The notes under the pieces: model-generated
Database searches by the model: none
Told to the model about the DNA's origin: nothing
The model's input: only the letters and a program-made list of their open reading frames with translations
Assembly (NCBI RefSeq): GCF_001719165.1
Contig: NZ_CP017057.1
Coordinates: 2,046,001 to 2,110,000 of the forward strand
Source of the DNA: Erythrobacter litoralis
GTDB lineage: Bacteria; Pseudomonadota; Alphaproteobacteria; Sphingomonadales; Sphingomonadaceae
Direction of reading: 5' to 3'
Length of the DNA stretch: 64,000 nucleotides
Made by a program: the position numbers and the translations under genes
Shown: positions 17,097-24,920 of the stretch, one piece after another
Layout of the letters: the number at the start of each line of letters is the position of its first letter
Position numbering within the stretch: the stretch's first letter is position 1

Positions 17097-17984
17097 ATGA
17101 CACGCCATTCGCCGATCCGTTTCGCCGCCGCCGCCGTCCTGGCGGGGCTCTCGCTGGTCCTGTCAGGCTGCTTCATCGCGCCGGGCAAGTTCGACAGTTC
17201 GCTGGTTCTCGGCGAGGACAACAGCTTCACCTTCGCTTATGACGGGGAGATCGTCTTCCTTGGCCTGTCGGGCCTTTCGCAAATGGGCGCGGCGGCCGAG
17301 AGCTTCGAGCCGAACTGCACCGAGGAGGACAGCTTCGAGGAGCGCGAGTGCACCCCTGCCGAGGTGGCCGAACAGCGGGCCGAATGGGACGCCAATGCCG
17401 ACCAGCGGGCCGCCGAGGCAAAGCGCAAGGCGGAGCAGATGTCGGCGATGATGGGCGGGATCGACCCGTCCGATCCCCAGGCCGCGCAGGAGCTCGCCGA
17501 GATGCTGATGCGCCAGAAAGGCTGGGAACGGGTCGTGCCTAAAGGCGATGGCGTATTCGATGTGAGCTACTCGATCACGGGCACGATGGATCACGATTTC
17601 CTGTTCCCGATGATCGAGGGGTTTCCCTCCACCAGCCCCTTCGTTCAGTTCATCCTGCGCGACGATGACGTGGTGCGCATTACCGCACCGGCTTTCGCGG
17701 CCCAGAACGACGACAATCCGATGGCGGCCATGATGGGCGGCATGGGGGCGATGGCCGGACTAGCCGCGCTGGACGAGGACGCCGACGGCGGCGACGCGCC
17801 GAAGATGCCGGAAATCCCGCAGATCGAAGGCACCTTCTCGATCGTGATGAAGGGATCGACGCGCATCCTCGCCAACAACACCGACGAAGGCGCGAGCCGC
17901 ACCCCGACGGGCGAAATGCTGATGTGGGAAATTTCGCCGCGAACGAAGTCGGCGCCGACTGCGCTGATCGACCTCACGCCCTGA
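17097..17984 (+). CDS. Putative lipoprotein, unknown function
   Basis: A 295-residue protein with a lipoprotein signal peptide ending in the lipobox LVLSGC (Cys about residue 25), so probably anchored in the outer or inner membrane facing the periplasm. The middle is charged and helical (EVAEQRAEWDANADQRAAEA), followed by a beta-rich C-terminal half and low-complexity MAAMMGGMGAMAG. I do not recognise a known domain. A strong bidirectional hairpin terminator follows, so it is probably a single-gene unit. Confidence 0.75.
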   Translation: MTRHSPIRFAAAAVLAGLSLVLSGCFIAPGKFDSSLVLGEDNSFTFAYDGEIVFLGLSGLSQMGAAAESFEPNCTEEDSFEERECTPAEVAEQRAEWDANADQRAAEAKRKAEQMSAMMGGIDPSDPQAAQELAEMLMRQKGWERVVPKGDGVFDVSYSITGTMDHDFLFPMIEGFPSTSPFVQFILRDDDVVRITAPAFAAQNDDNPMAAMMGGMGAMAGLAALDEDADGGDAPKMPEIPQIEGTFSIVMKGSTRILANNTDEGASRTPTGEMLMWEISPRTKSAPTALIDLTP

Positions 17985-18025
17985 GGCCCCCTTTTCGCGC
18001 TCAGCGCGGCCGAATTCGCGCACGA

Positions 18026-18063
18026 AAAACCCCGCCGGCCTTGCGGTCGGCGGGGTCTTTCTT
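18026..18063. terminator. Bidirectional intrinsic terminator
   Basis: An 11-bp stem, CCCCGCCGGCC/GGTCGGCGGGG (one G-T pair) with TTGC loop, spans 18030-18055. Plus-strand transcripts read TCTTTCTTT after it; minus-strand transcripts read TTTTTCG after it. It separates the convergent lipoprotein and hup genes and should terminate both. Confidence 0.85.
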
Positions 18064-18094
18064 TGCCCGGGCTTCGGCCCGGAGCCCAAGGGTG

Positions 18095-18367
18095 TCAGTT
18101 GACGGCGTCCTTGAGCCCCTTGCCGGCCTTGAACTTGGGCTGGTTCGAAGCCGGAATCTTCATTTCCTCGCCGGTGCGCGGGTTACGGCCAGTCGAGGCC
18201 TTGCGCTTCGCGACCGAGAACGTGCCGAACCCGACCAGACGCACTTCGTCGCCACTCGACAGCGCCTTGGTGATCGCTTCGAACACGCCTTCCACGGCGT
18301 TCGACGCGTCATTCTTGGACAGGCCACTGGTTTCGGCAACGGCGCTGATCAGATCGTTCTTGTTCAT
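18095..18367 (-). CDS. hup: HU-family nucleoid DNA-binding protein
   Basis: A 90-residue HU protein, normal length for the family. MNKNDLISAVAETSGLSKND begins the helical dimerisation region; VRLVGFGTFSVAKR is the HU signature; ASTGRNPRTGEEMKIPASN forms the DNA-binding arm with the Arg-Asn-Pro tip that inserts into the minor groove. HU compacts and bends DNA and assists replication and recombination. AGGGGG precedes the ATG. It is downstream of lon on the same strand, as in many proteobacteria, but with its own apparent promoter. Confidence 0.95.
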   Translation of the reverse strand: MNKNDLISAVAETSGLSKNDASNAVEGVFEAITKALSSGDEVRLVGFGTFSVAKRKASTGRNPRTGEEMKIPASNQPKFKAGKGLKDAVN

Positions 18368-18435
18368 CTTGGGAACCCCCTCAGTGTTGAGATCAATTCG
18401 TTCATTCGGTGAATCGCCTCCCCCGAAAGCTCACA

Positions 18436-18464
18436 AGTTGAGACTTTTTGCGAGAGGCTGTCAA
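18436..18464 (-). promoter_or_regulatory. Candidate promoter for hup
   Basis: On the minus strand a perfect -35 TTGACA (18464-18459) is followed after 17 bases by TCAACT (18441-18436) as a weak -10. It lies about 70 bases before the hup start in the lon-hup gap, consistent with hup having its own strong promoter. Confidence 0.45.
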
Positions 18465-18616
18465 AGGCAAATCGCCCGCGAAAGCGCGCTTTGAGGACGA
18501 GTGTATCGCTTTTGCGACGAACCGTGGTTCGCCTCATGATCCGCTCATCCAGCGCGTTTCCCGAGTAGTTTGCGACCCTTACCGCGATTCGCGGCAAGCC
18601 CGGATCTCCTAGCGGC

Positions 18617-21025
18617 TCAATGCGCGGTTGGCACGTCCGAAACCGAGGGATTTTCCCCCGCAGCCGGCCCGCGTGGCTGCGACGCGAGATCGTCGGCCTC
18701 GGTCCATTCGATCGGGGCGGGCATGTCGATGATCGCGCGTTCGAGCACCTCGTCGACATGGCTCACGGCGATGATCTCCAGGCCTTCCTTCACATTGTCC
18801 GGAATCTCCGCGAGATCCTTGACGTTTTCCTCCGGGATGAGAACGGTCTTGATGCCGCCGCGAATGGCCGCGAGCAGTTTCTCCTTGAGCCCGCCGATCG
18901 CCAGCACCCGGCCGCGCAGGGTCACTTCGCCGGTCATGGCGATGTCGGGACGCACGTGCGCGCCGGTCAGGGTCGATACGATCGAGGTGACCATCCCGAC
19001 ACCCGCGCTCGGCCCGTCCTTGGGCACCGCGCCTTCGGGCAGGTGGATGTGGACATTCTTGCGCTGGAAGATCGAGGGCTTGATGCCGTAGGCGGGCGCG
19101 CGCGCCTTGACGAAACTGAAGGCCGCCGCGACGCTCTCGTTCATCACTTCGCCGAGCTTGCCGGTCGTCTTGACTTCGCCCTTGCCCGGTGTGGTGACGC
19201 TTTCGATGGTCAGGAGTTCGCCGCCGACCTGCGTCCAGGCGAGCCCCGTCACCGCGCCGACCTGCGCCTCTTCCTCGCTCATGCCGTGCTTGAACTTGCG
19301 CACGCCCGCGAAGTCGCCGAGATTCTCGGGCGTCACGGTAACGCTCTCGACTTCGCCTTCGAGGATCTTGCGCAGGGACTTCCTCGCCAGCCGCGCAATT
19401 TCGCGCTCCAGCGTGCGCACGCCCGCCTCGCGGGTGTAATAGCGGATGAGGTCGCGCAGACCCTCGTCGGTCAGCTCGAATTCGCCGTCCTTGAGGCCAT
19501 GCTCCTCGATCTGCTTGGGCAGCAGGTGGCGCTTGGCGATCTCGACCTTCTCGTCCTCGGTATAGCCTTCGAGCCGGATGATCTCCATCCGGTCGAGCAG
19601 CGGCTGCGGCAGGTCGAGGCTGTTCGCGGTGGTCACGAACATGATCCCCGACAGGTCGAGGTCGAGTTCCAGATAGTGGTCCTGGAACTTGTTGTTCTGT
19701 TCCGGGTCCAGCACTTCGAGCAGGGCCGAGGCGGGGTCGCCCCGGAAATCCTGGCCGAGCTTGTCGATCTCGTCGAGCAGGAACAGCGGATTGATCGTGC
19801 CCGCCTTCTTGAGGTTGCTGACGATCTTGCCCGGCATCGAGCCGATATAGGTCCGCCTATGGCCGCGGATTTCCGCCTCGTCGCGCACGCCGCCCAATGA
19901 CTGGCGCACGAATTCGCGGCCCGTCGCCTTAGCAATGGACTTGCCGAGCGAGGTCTTGCCGACGCCGGGCGGGCCGACGAGGCACAGGATCGGCCCCTTC
20001 AGCTTGTTGGTGCGCGCCTGCACGGCGAGATATTCGATGATCCGGTCCTTGACCTTTTCGAGGCCGTAATGGTCCGCATCGAGCACGTCCTGCGCCTTGG
20101 CGATGTCCTTCTTGATCTTCGACTTCTTGCCCCAGGGCAGGCCCAGCAGCACGTCGAGATAATTGCGGATGACGGTCGCCTCGGCGCTCATCGGCTGCAT
20201 GCCCTTGAGCTTCTTCAACTCCGCCTGCGCCTTGGCCTTGGCTTCCTTGGAAAGCTTGGTCTTCTCGATCTTCTCGGTCAGTTCGGCGATCTCGTCGCCG
20301 TCCTCGCCGTCGCCGCCGCCCAGTTCGCTCTGGATCGCCTTGAGCTGTTCGTTGAGGTAGTATTCGCGCTGCGTCTTCTCCATCTGGCGCTTCACGCGCC
20401 CGCGGATCTTGCGCTCGACCTGGAGCACCGAGAGCTCGCCTTCCATGAAGGCCATGACGAGTTCGAGCCGCTTCAAGGGATTGCCCTCGGCAAGGAGAGA
20501 TTGCTTGTCGGAAACCTTGGCGCTGATCGCGGCGGCGATCATGTCGGCAAGCTGGCCGGCATCGTCGACTTCGCCGAGTTCGATATTGGTTTCCTCGCCG
20601 AGCTTCTTGTTGAGCTTGGCGTATTCGCCGAACTGTTCGGTCACCTGCCGCATCAGCGCGGTGACTTCGCTGCCCGCGACGGTTTCGGGTTCGAGCAGCT
20701 CGACTTCGGCGAGAACGTGGTCGTCGAGATCCGAAAGCGCCGTCAGTTGAGCGCGATGCGTGCCTTCGACGAGCACGCGCACCGTGCCGTCGGGGAGCTT
20801 CAGCAGCTGAAGCACCTGCGCGACGACGCCGACATCGTAAAGGTCATCGGCCGCCGGATCGTCCGTGCCGGGATCGAGCTGGGCGAGCAGGAAGATGTCC
20901 TTGGACGCTTCCATCGCCGCCTCGAGCGCCGCGACAGACTTGTCGCGCCCGACGAAGAGGGGGACGACCATGCCGGGAAAGACGACGATGTCGCGAAGGG
21001 GGAGAAGGGGAAAGGTCTGGGTCAT
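18617..21025 (-). CDS. lon: ATP-dependent protease Lon
   Basis: An 802-residue LonA protease. The N-terminal substrate-binding LAN domain starts [20 protein letters not shown]; an AAA+ domain follows with Walker [13 protein letters not shown] at residues 351-362 and Walker [11 protein letters not shown]; the C-terminal protease domain has [10 protein letters not shown] with the catalytic Ser and [11 protein letters not shown] with the catalytic Lys. Lon degrades misfolded and regulatory proteins in the cytoplasm. The start at 21025 fits family N-termini. All active residues are present. It is followed by hup, a common order. Confidence 0.97.
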   Translation of the reverse strand: MTQTFPLLPLRDIVVFPGMVVPLFVGRDKSVAALEAAMEASKDIFLLAQLDPGTDDPAADDLYDVGVVAQVLQLLKLPDGTVRVLVEGTHRAQLTALSDLDDHVLAEVELLEPETVAGSEVTALMRQVTEQFGEYAKLNKKLGEETNIELGEVDDAGQLADMIAAAISAKVSDKQSLLAEGNPLKRLELVMAFMEGELSVLQVERKIRGRVKRQMEKTQREYYLNEQLKAIQSELGGGDGEDGDEIAELTEKIEKTKLSKEAKAKAQAELKKLKGMQPMSAEATVIRNYLDVLLGLPWGKKSKIKKDIAKAQDVLDADHYGLEKVKDRIIEYLAVQARTNKLKGPILCLVGPPGVGKTSLGKSIAKATGREFVRQSLGGVRDEAEIRGHRRTYIGSMPGKIVSNLKKAGTINPLFLLDEIDKLGQDFRGDPASALLEVLDPEQNNKFQDHYLELDLDLSGIMFVTTANSLDLPQPLLDRMEIIRLEGYTEDEKVEIAKRHLLPKQIEEHGLKDGEFELTDEGLRDLIRYYTREAGVRTLEREIARLARKSLRKILEGEVESVTVTPENLGDFAGVRKFKHGMSEEEAQVGAVTGLAWTQVGGELLTIESVTTPGKGEVKTTGKLGEVMNESVAAAFSFVKARAPAYGIKPSIFQRKNVHIHLPEGAVPKDGPSAGVGMVTSIVSTLTGAHVRPDIAMTGEVTLRGRVLAIGGLKEKLLAAIRGGIKTVLIPEENVKDLAEIPDNVKEGLEIIAVSHVDEVLERAIIDMPAPIEWTEADDLASQPRGPAAGENPSVSDVPTAH

Positions 21026-21206
21026 ATTCTTGGGTCCGTAAGGAACGTGTGGCAGCGGGCGCTCGGGCCTGCCTTTGCCCGAGAATATGGGAAGCACCGC
21101 GCCCGCTCGCAATGGCGGGTTCGATTAGGCTGTGGACGCGGCTTGCGAAGCCTTAACTTTCGCGCGGCTATTCGGTGCCCGTGTGCTCGCGGGAAGGAGC
21201 GGCCTG

Positions 21207-21632
21207 ATGAAAGTGATTGCGTGGCTGATCGGCGGCTTCGTCCTGCTCGTGCTCTCGGGCCTGGTCGAAGCGGTCGGGGATACCGGCGCCACCCCGGGCG
21301 AGCGGCTGCCGCTCTATTTCGCAGCCCTCGCCATGCTGATCGGGGCGGGGGCGTGCTTCGTCCTTGGCATCCGCAACGCTTTCGGCACGGTGTTCGGGCG
21401 GAAGGCTCCCAAAACCGCCTCAGACAAGCTCGCCGCGCGTCCCGCGACGAGGATCAATCCGCTGGAAGCGGAGCCCGAACCCGTGTCGGATTTCGATCCC
21501 GATGCGGCGCTCTCACGCTACCTGGCGAAGCGCCCGCCAATTGCCGATGCTCCGGCTCAGGCTTCGGCTCCGGCCCCCGCCCGCACCCAGCGAAAGCCAG
21601 GGGGTTTCGGCCGCAAGGGCCTCAGTTCCTAA
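21207..21632 (+). CDS. Small membrane protein, unknown function
   Basis: A 141-residue protein with two predicted membrane helices near the N-terminus (VIAWLIGGFVLLVLSGLV and ALAMLIGAGACFVLGI), then a cytoplasmic or periplasmic tail rich in Pro, Ala and Glu (EAEPEPVSDFDPDAAL). The ATG at 21207 has GGAAGGAG upstream. The tail ends with a basic KPGGFGRKGLSS. I recognise no family. It is convergent with ybaB and divergent from lon, so probably a single-gene unit. Confidence 0.65.
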   Translation: MKVIAWLIGGFVLLVLSGLVEAVGDTGATPGERLPLYFAALAMLIGAGACFVLGIRNAFGTVFGRKAPKTASDKLAARPATRINPLEAEPEPVSDFDPDAALSRYLAKRPPIADAPAQASAPAPARTQRKPGGFGRKGLSS

Positions 21633-21649
21633 GGCAGTGCGGCCAGCGC

Positions 21650-21991
21650 TCAGCCCATCCCCGGCAGGTTGAACCCGGGCGGCAGGCCCATCGAGCCCTG
21701 CATTTCCTTCATCTGTTCGGCCGAAACACGGTCGGCCTTGTCGCGCGCATCGTTGAATGCAGCGGTGACGAGGTCCTCGAGCACCTGCTTTTCCCCGAGC
21801 TTCATCAGGCTGTCGTCGATCGCGACGCCCATGATGCGGCCCTTGGCGGATGCGCGGACCTTGACGAGGCCGCCGCCCGACTGGCCCTCGACCTCCATGT
21901 TGTCGAGCTTGACCTGCATCTCGTTCATCTGTTTCTGGATCGTCTCGGCCGCCTGCTGGGCGGCCTGCATCATCTCTTCCATCGATTTCAT
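21650..21991 (-). CDS. YbaB/EbfC-family nucleoid-associated protein
   Basis: A 113-residue protein of normal YbaB length. The N-terminal coiled-coil (MEEMMQAAQQAAETIQKQ) is followed by VEGQSGGGLVKVRASAKGRI and KQVLEDLVTAAFNDARDKAD, as in the family. YbaB dimers bind DNA and associate with the nucleoid; the gene is usually next to dnaX and recR. The ATG at 21991 has GGAG eight bases upstream, so it is preferred over a GTG three codons earlier. It directly follows dnaX. Confidence 0.92.
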   Translation of the reverse strand: MKSMEEMMQAAQQAAETIQKQMNEMQVKLDNMEVEGQSGGGLVKVRASAKGRIMGVAIDDSLMKLGEKQVLEDLVTAAFNDARDKADRVSAEQMKEMQGSMGLPPGFNLPGMG

Positions 21992-22010
21992 GTCGTTCAC
22001 TCCATATCGT

Positions 22011-23846
22011 TCACGTCGCGCGGCCCATGCGCGCGACCTTGGCCCCCTGCCCCTGTTCGTCGACGAGCAATTCGGCCTCGGGGAAATTCTCCAATGCGGC
22101 GCGCACCAGCGGGTCGGCCTCGATCCGCTCGCGCGCGGCGCGCGCCTCGCTTGCGGCCGCTTCGCGCAGGCTAGGCTGCGCAGCCCCCTCGCCCTTCTCC
22201 ACCTGCCAGCGCCGCCCGGTCAGCTTGAACAGCACGTCGCGGATCTCGGGCACGGGGTCATCGGGGAAGCTGTCCGCCTGTTCGAAGACGAGGCGCTCCT
22301 CGCCAAGTTCGATCACCCGCACGCGGTCGCGCATGATCTGAGCGACACGCAGGTGCCCGGCATTGTCGACCCGTTCGATCAAGGCCGCCCAGGCGTCACC
22401 CACTGATCCAGCGGCAGGGCCGCGCGTTTCGGCTCGTGCTTCACCGCCCGCTTCGACCGATTGCGCGTGCGATGCAGGACCGTTCTTTGCAAGGTCCTCG
22501 ATCCGCCGCGCAAGCTTGCCGGGATCCGGCATCTCGTTCGCATGGAGCACGCGCAGCAGCGCCATCTGAAGGGCAACCAGCGGGTCGGGCGCGGTGCGTA
22601 CCTCTTCATGCCCCTTGAGCAGCAATTGCCACAGCCGGTGCAGCTCGCCCGCCCCCAGCCGCGCGGCGAAATCGGCGAGTGCGGTGCGCTCGTCCTCGCT
22701 CGGAGCGTCAGGTTCGGCCCCCGCAACCTGCGCGACGGTGATCCGGTGGACGAGGTCCATCAGCGCGCGCATGAGCGCGATCGGTTCGACGCCGAGCGCA
22801 TATTGTTCGTCCACGCCCGCCAGCAGTGCCTTCGCATCGCCTTCGAGCACATGGCCCAGCAGGCGGCGCTGGGCGCTCTTGTCGGCAAGACCGAGCATGT
22901 CGCGCACCCTTGCCGCCGTCACCTTGCCGCCGCCTTCGCCTTGTGCATCGAGATCGGCGTGGGCGATCGCCTGGTCGAGGATCGAAAGCCCGTCGCGCAC
23001 CGATCCTTCGGCCGCCGCCGCGACGATATTGAGGGCCTCGTCCTCCGCCTCGACCCCTTCTTCGGAGCACACCCAGGCGAAATGCCGCGCCAGCATGTCC
23101 GCCGAAATCCGCCTGAGGTCGAAGCGCTGAGTGCGGCTCAGCACCGTGACTGGCAGCTTTTCCACCTCGGTCGTGGCGAAAAGGAACTTCACGTGCGCGG
23201 GCGGTTCCTCAAGCGTCTTGAGCAATGCGTTGAACGCATTGCGCGTGAGCATGTGGACTTCGTCGATGATGTAGATCTTGTATCGCGCGGAAACGGCGGA
23301 GTACTGCACCGCGTCGATGATCTCGCGCACGTCGTCGACCCCGGTGTTCGAGGCCGCATCCATCTCGATCACGTCGATATGCCGCCCCTCGGCGATGGCG
23401 CGGCAGGGTTCGCACACGCCGCAGGGGTCGATCGTCGGGCCGCCGGTTCCGTCCGTGCCGACGCAGTTCAGCGCCTTGGCGATGAGCCGCGCGGTCGAGG
23501 TCTTGCCGACCCCCCTCACCCCGGTCATCAGGAAGGCATGGGCCAGCCGGTCGCGCTCGATCGCATTGGCGAGCGTGCGGACCATCGGCTCCTGCCCGAT
23601 CAGCTGGCTGAAGGTCTGCGGGCGGTACTTGCGCGCAAGCACGCGGTAGGGCTGCGCCGGGTCGGGCGGGAGAGCGGCCGGACTGGCGGCAGCGGAAGCG
23701 GCGACGGGCGCAGGATCGGGTTCGGACACAGCGGGTGCTGGCGGCGCCTCGCCGAACATGGAATTCTGGCCCGCAGCTTCGAGTTCGGCCGCGCTCGGGC
23801 GGTCCTCGTCCTCGGTCTCGGGCAGGTCTGGGTCGGAATCGTTCAC
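22011..23846 (-). CDS. dnaX: DNA polymerase III subunit gamma/tau
   Basis: A 611-residue clamp-loader ATPase. Walker A MTGVRGVGKTS is at residues about 107-117; zinc-binding cysteines occur at 128, 142, 145 and 148 (CGVCEPC); YIIDEVHML is Walker B and TLEEPPAHVKFLFATTE carries sensor 1. The C-terminal third is the tau-like extension. The annotated start is GTG, giving an acidic then Ala/Pro-rich extension of about 60 residues before the usual PYRVLARKYRPQTF. No later start suits the frame, and longer N-termini occur in alphaproteobacteria. No obvious A-rich slippery site for gamma production was seen. It is followed by ybaB. Confidence 0.95.
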   Translation of the reverse strand: MNDSDPDLPETEDEDRPSAAELEAAGQNSMFGEAPPAPAVSEPDPAPVAASAAASPAALPPDPAQPYRVLARKYRPQTFSQLIGQEPMVRTLANAIERDRLAHAFLMTGVRGVGKTSTARLIAKALNCVGTDGTGGPTIDPCGVCEPCRAIAEGRHIDVIEMDAASNTGVDDVREIIDAVQYSAVSARYKIYIIDEVHMLTRNAFNALLKTLEEPPAHVKFLFATTEVEKLPVTVLSRTQRFDLRRISADMLARHFAWVCSEEGVEAEDEALNIVAAAAEGSVRDGLSILDQAIAHADLDAQGEGGGKVTAARVRDMLGLADKSAQRRLLGHVLEGDAKALLAGVDEQYALGVEPIALMRALMDLVHRITVAQVAGAEPDAPSEDERTALADFAARLGAGELHRLWQLLLKGHEEVRTAPDPLVALQMALLRVLHANEMPDPGKLARRIEDLAKNGPASHAQSVEAGGEARAETRGPAAGSVGDAWAALIERVDNAGHLRVAQIMRDRVRVIELGEERLVFEQADSFPDDPVPEIRDVLFKLTGRRWQVEKGEGAAQPSLREAAASEARAARERIEADPLVRAALENFPEAELLVDEQGQGAKVARMGRAT

Positions 23847-23887
23847 GTGCCCAAGCTAGGCGCTCGAAAGCGGTTTGTCATGCGCCG

Positions 23888-24358
23888 CTAATGGAAAGAA
23901 GGACGGCTATCCTCCACCTTGCCGACAGCTTCGATCAGCGGTTCGCCAAGGCAGATGAATTCCGCGCAGTCATCGCCGGTGACGATGCAATAGGTCGGCT
24001 CCTCGCCGTTGATGAAAGCGGAAAGGCTCGCGTGAAGGCGAGTGCCCGTCAGGCGGATCGCCGCCTTGCCCGAATTGGTCGACCATTCGTCGATCTGGGG
24101 AAAGTCGCGTTCGTCATGAATACAGATGGCATCGACCTGAGCCGAAACACGATAGACTGTCAGATCGTCCTCGCAGAAGACGAGGATTGCGCATTCGCCT
24201 TCGCGCGTGAATTCGGAAAAGTCGAAATGCCGCCCGTCCCTGTACTGAACCCATGCGCAAGAGGGATAATCGACCCGGAGCAAGTGAAGTCGGTCGGGAT
24301 CGGAATGCTCGAAAGGCGTGGCCCATCGGCTTGCCGCAATGCGGGTCTCATCGGTCAT
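23888..24358 (-). CDS. Hypothetical protein
   Basis: A 156-residue soluble protein beginning MTDETRIAASRWATPFEHSD. It is rich in aromatic and acidic residues with several Cys and Trp, mostly predicted beta strands (WVQYRDGRHFDFSEFTREGE). No signal peptide, membrane segment or family is recognised. It begins about 15 bases downstream of the SRP RNA 3' end on the same strand, so it may be expressed by read-through from that gene. Codon use looks native. Confidence 0.65.
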   Translation of the reverse strand: MTDETRIAASRWATPFEHSDPDRLHLLRVDYPSCAWVQYRDGRHFDFSEFTREGECAILVFCEDDLTVYRVSAQVDAICIHDERDFPQIDEWSTNSGKAAIRLTGTRLHASLSAFINGEEPTYCIVTGDDCAEFICLGEPLIEAVGKVEDSRPSFH

Positions 24359-24372
24359 GCGAGAGGGTTTAA

Positions 24373-24459
24373 GGAGCCGAGCGACCCGCCGCAATTCACC
24401 TGGGCTGCTTCCTTCCGGACCTGACCCGGTGAGCGAACGCAAACGTCCACCCGACTCCC
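24373..24459 (-). ncRNA. ffs: Signal recognition particle RNA (small bacterial 4.5S type)
   Basis: The minus strand contains the highly conserved SRP domain IV apical region, GGTCAGGTCCGGAAGGAAGC followed by AGCC, with the GGAA tetraloop and asymmetric internal loop that bind Ffh. Flanking sequence can fold back: GGAG near 24457 with CTCC near 24374. The total of about 90 nt is right for the short form. Ends are approximate. SRP RNA with Ffh targets nascent membrane proteins to FtsY. Confidence 0.92.
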
Positions 24460-24517
24460 GGACGTGCATATGGCGCGAAAAGAACGCGAATTCAACACCG
24501 CTTGTGCGGTGAGTGTC

Positions 24518-24796
24518 TCACTTGAAATTATCCGCGTAGGCCTGGAGCTTGAGCCGCTTGGGCGGCGTCGAATGGACCCGCGCGGGGATGCCGTATTTCT
24601 CGGCATAGGCCTTCGCCGCGTCCTTCGTCGGGAAGTTCAGCCGCACCTGCGCCTGCGTGTCGCCGCTTCCGGCCCAGCCCATCAGCGGATCGGGACGCAG
24701 CGCCTCGGATCGCTCGAATTCGAGCACCCAGGTATCGGTCTTGGCCTTGCCCGATTGCATCGCGCTCTTGGGCTGCTGGTAGATCACTGCAGGCAT
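24518..24796 (-). CDS. NDUFS4-like complex I accessory protein (ETC complex I subunit region)
   Basis: A 92-residue protein of the ETC_C1_NDUFA4/NDUFS4 family: AVIYQQPKSAMQSGKAKTDT, WVLEFERSEALRPDPLMGW, FPTKDAAKAYAEKYGIPARV. In mitochondria and alphaproteobacteria this supernumerary subunit stabilises the NADH-binding arm of complex I. The remainder of nuo is not in this window, as is usual for this gene. Length and motifs are normal. Confidence 0.88.
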   Translation of the reverse strand: MPAVIYQQPKSAMQSGKAKTDTWVLEFERSEALRPDPLMGWAGSGDTQAQVRLNFPTKDAAKAYAEKYGIPARVHSTPPKRLKLQAYADNFK

Positions 24797-24920
24797 TTCT
24801 GTTTCGTTTCCTCGCTCATGCGAGCTGCGCTCGCGTCACTGCGGGCGGCCGGTCGGCCTTGCGGCGCGCTGCGCGCGCCGTTGATCCCGCCATGAATTAT
24901 GCTTTGGCGATAATCCAGAA

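Noticed and set aside
20069..22174. A 701-codon plus-strand frame antisense to lon and dnaX
   Set aside because: Arg/His/Leu/Asp-rich composition typical of antisense frames and direct overlap with confident lon, ybaB and dnaX genes.
22011..23846. Programmed frameshift in dnaX producing a gamma subunit
   Set aside because: No A-rich slippery heptamer with a downstream stem was visible, so only tau-length product is supported.
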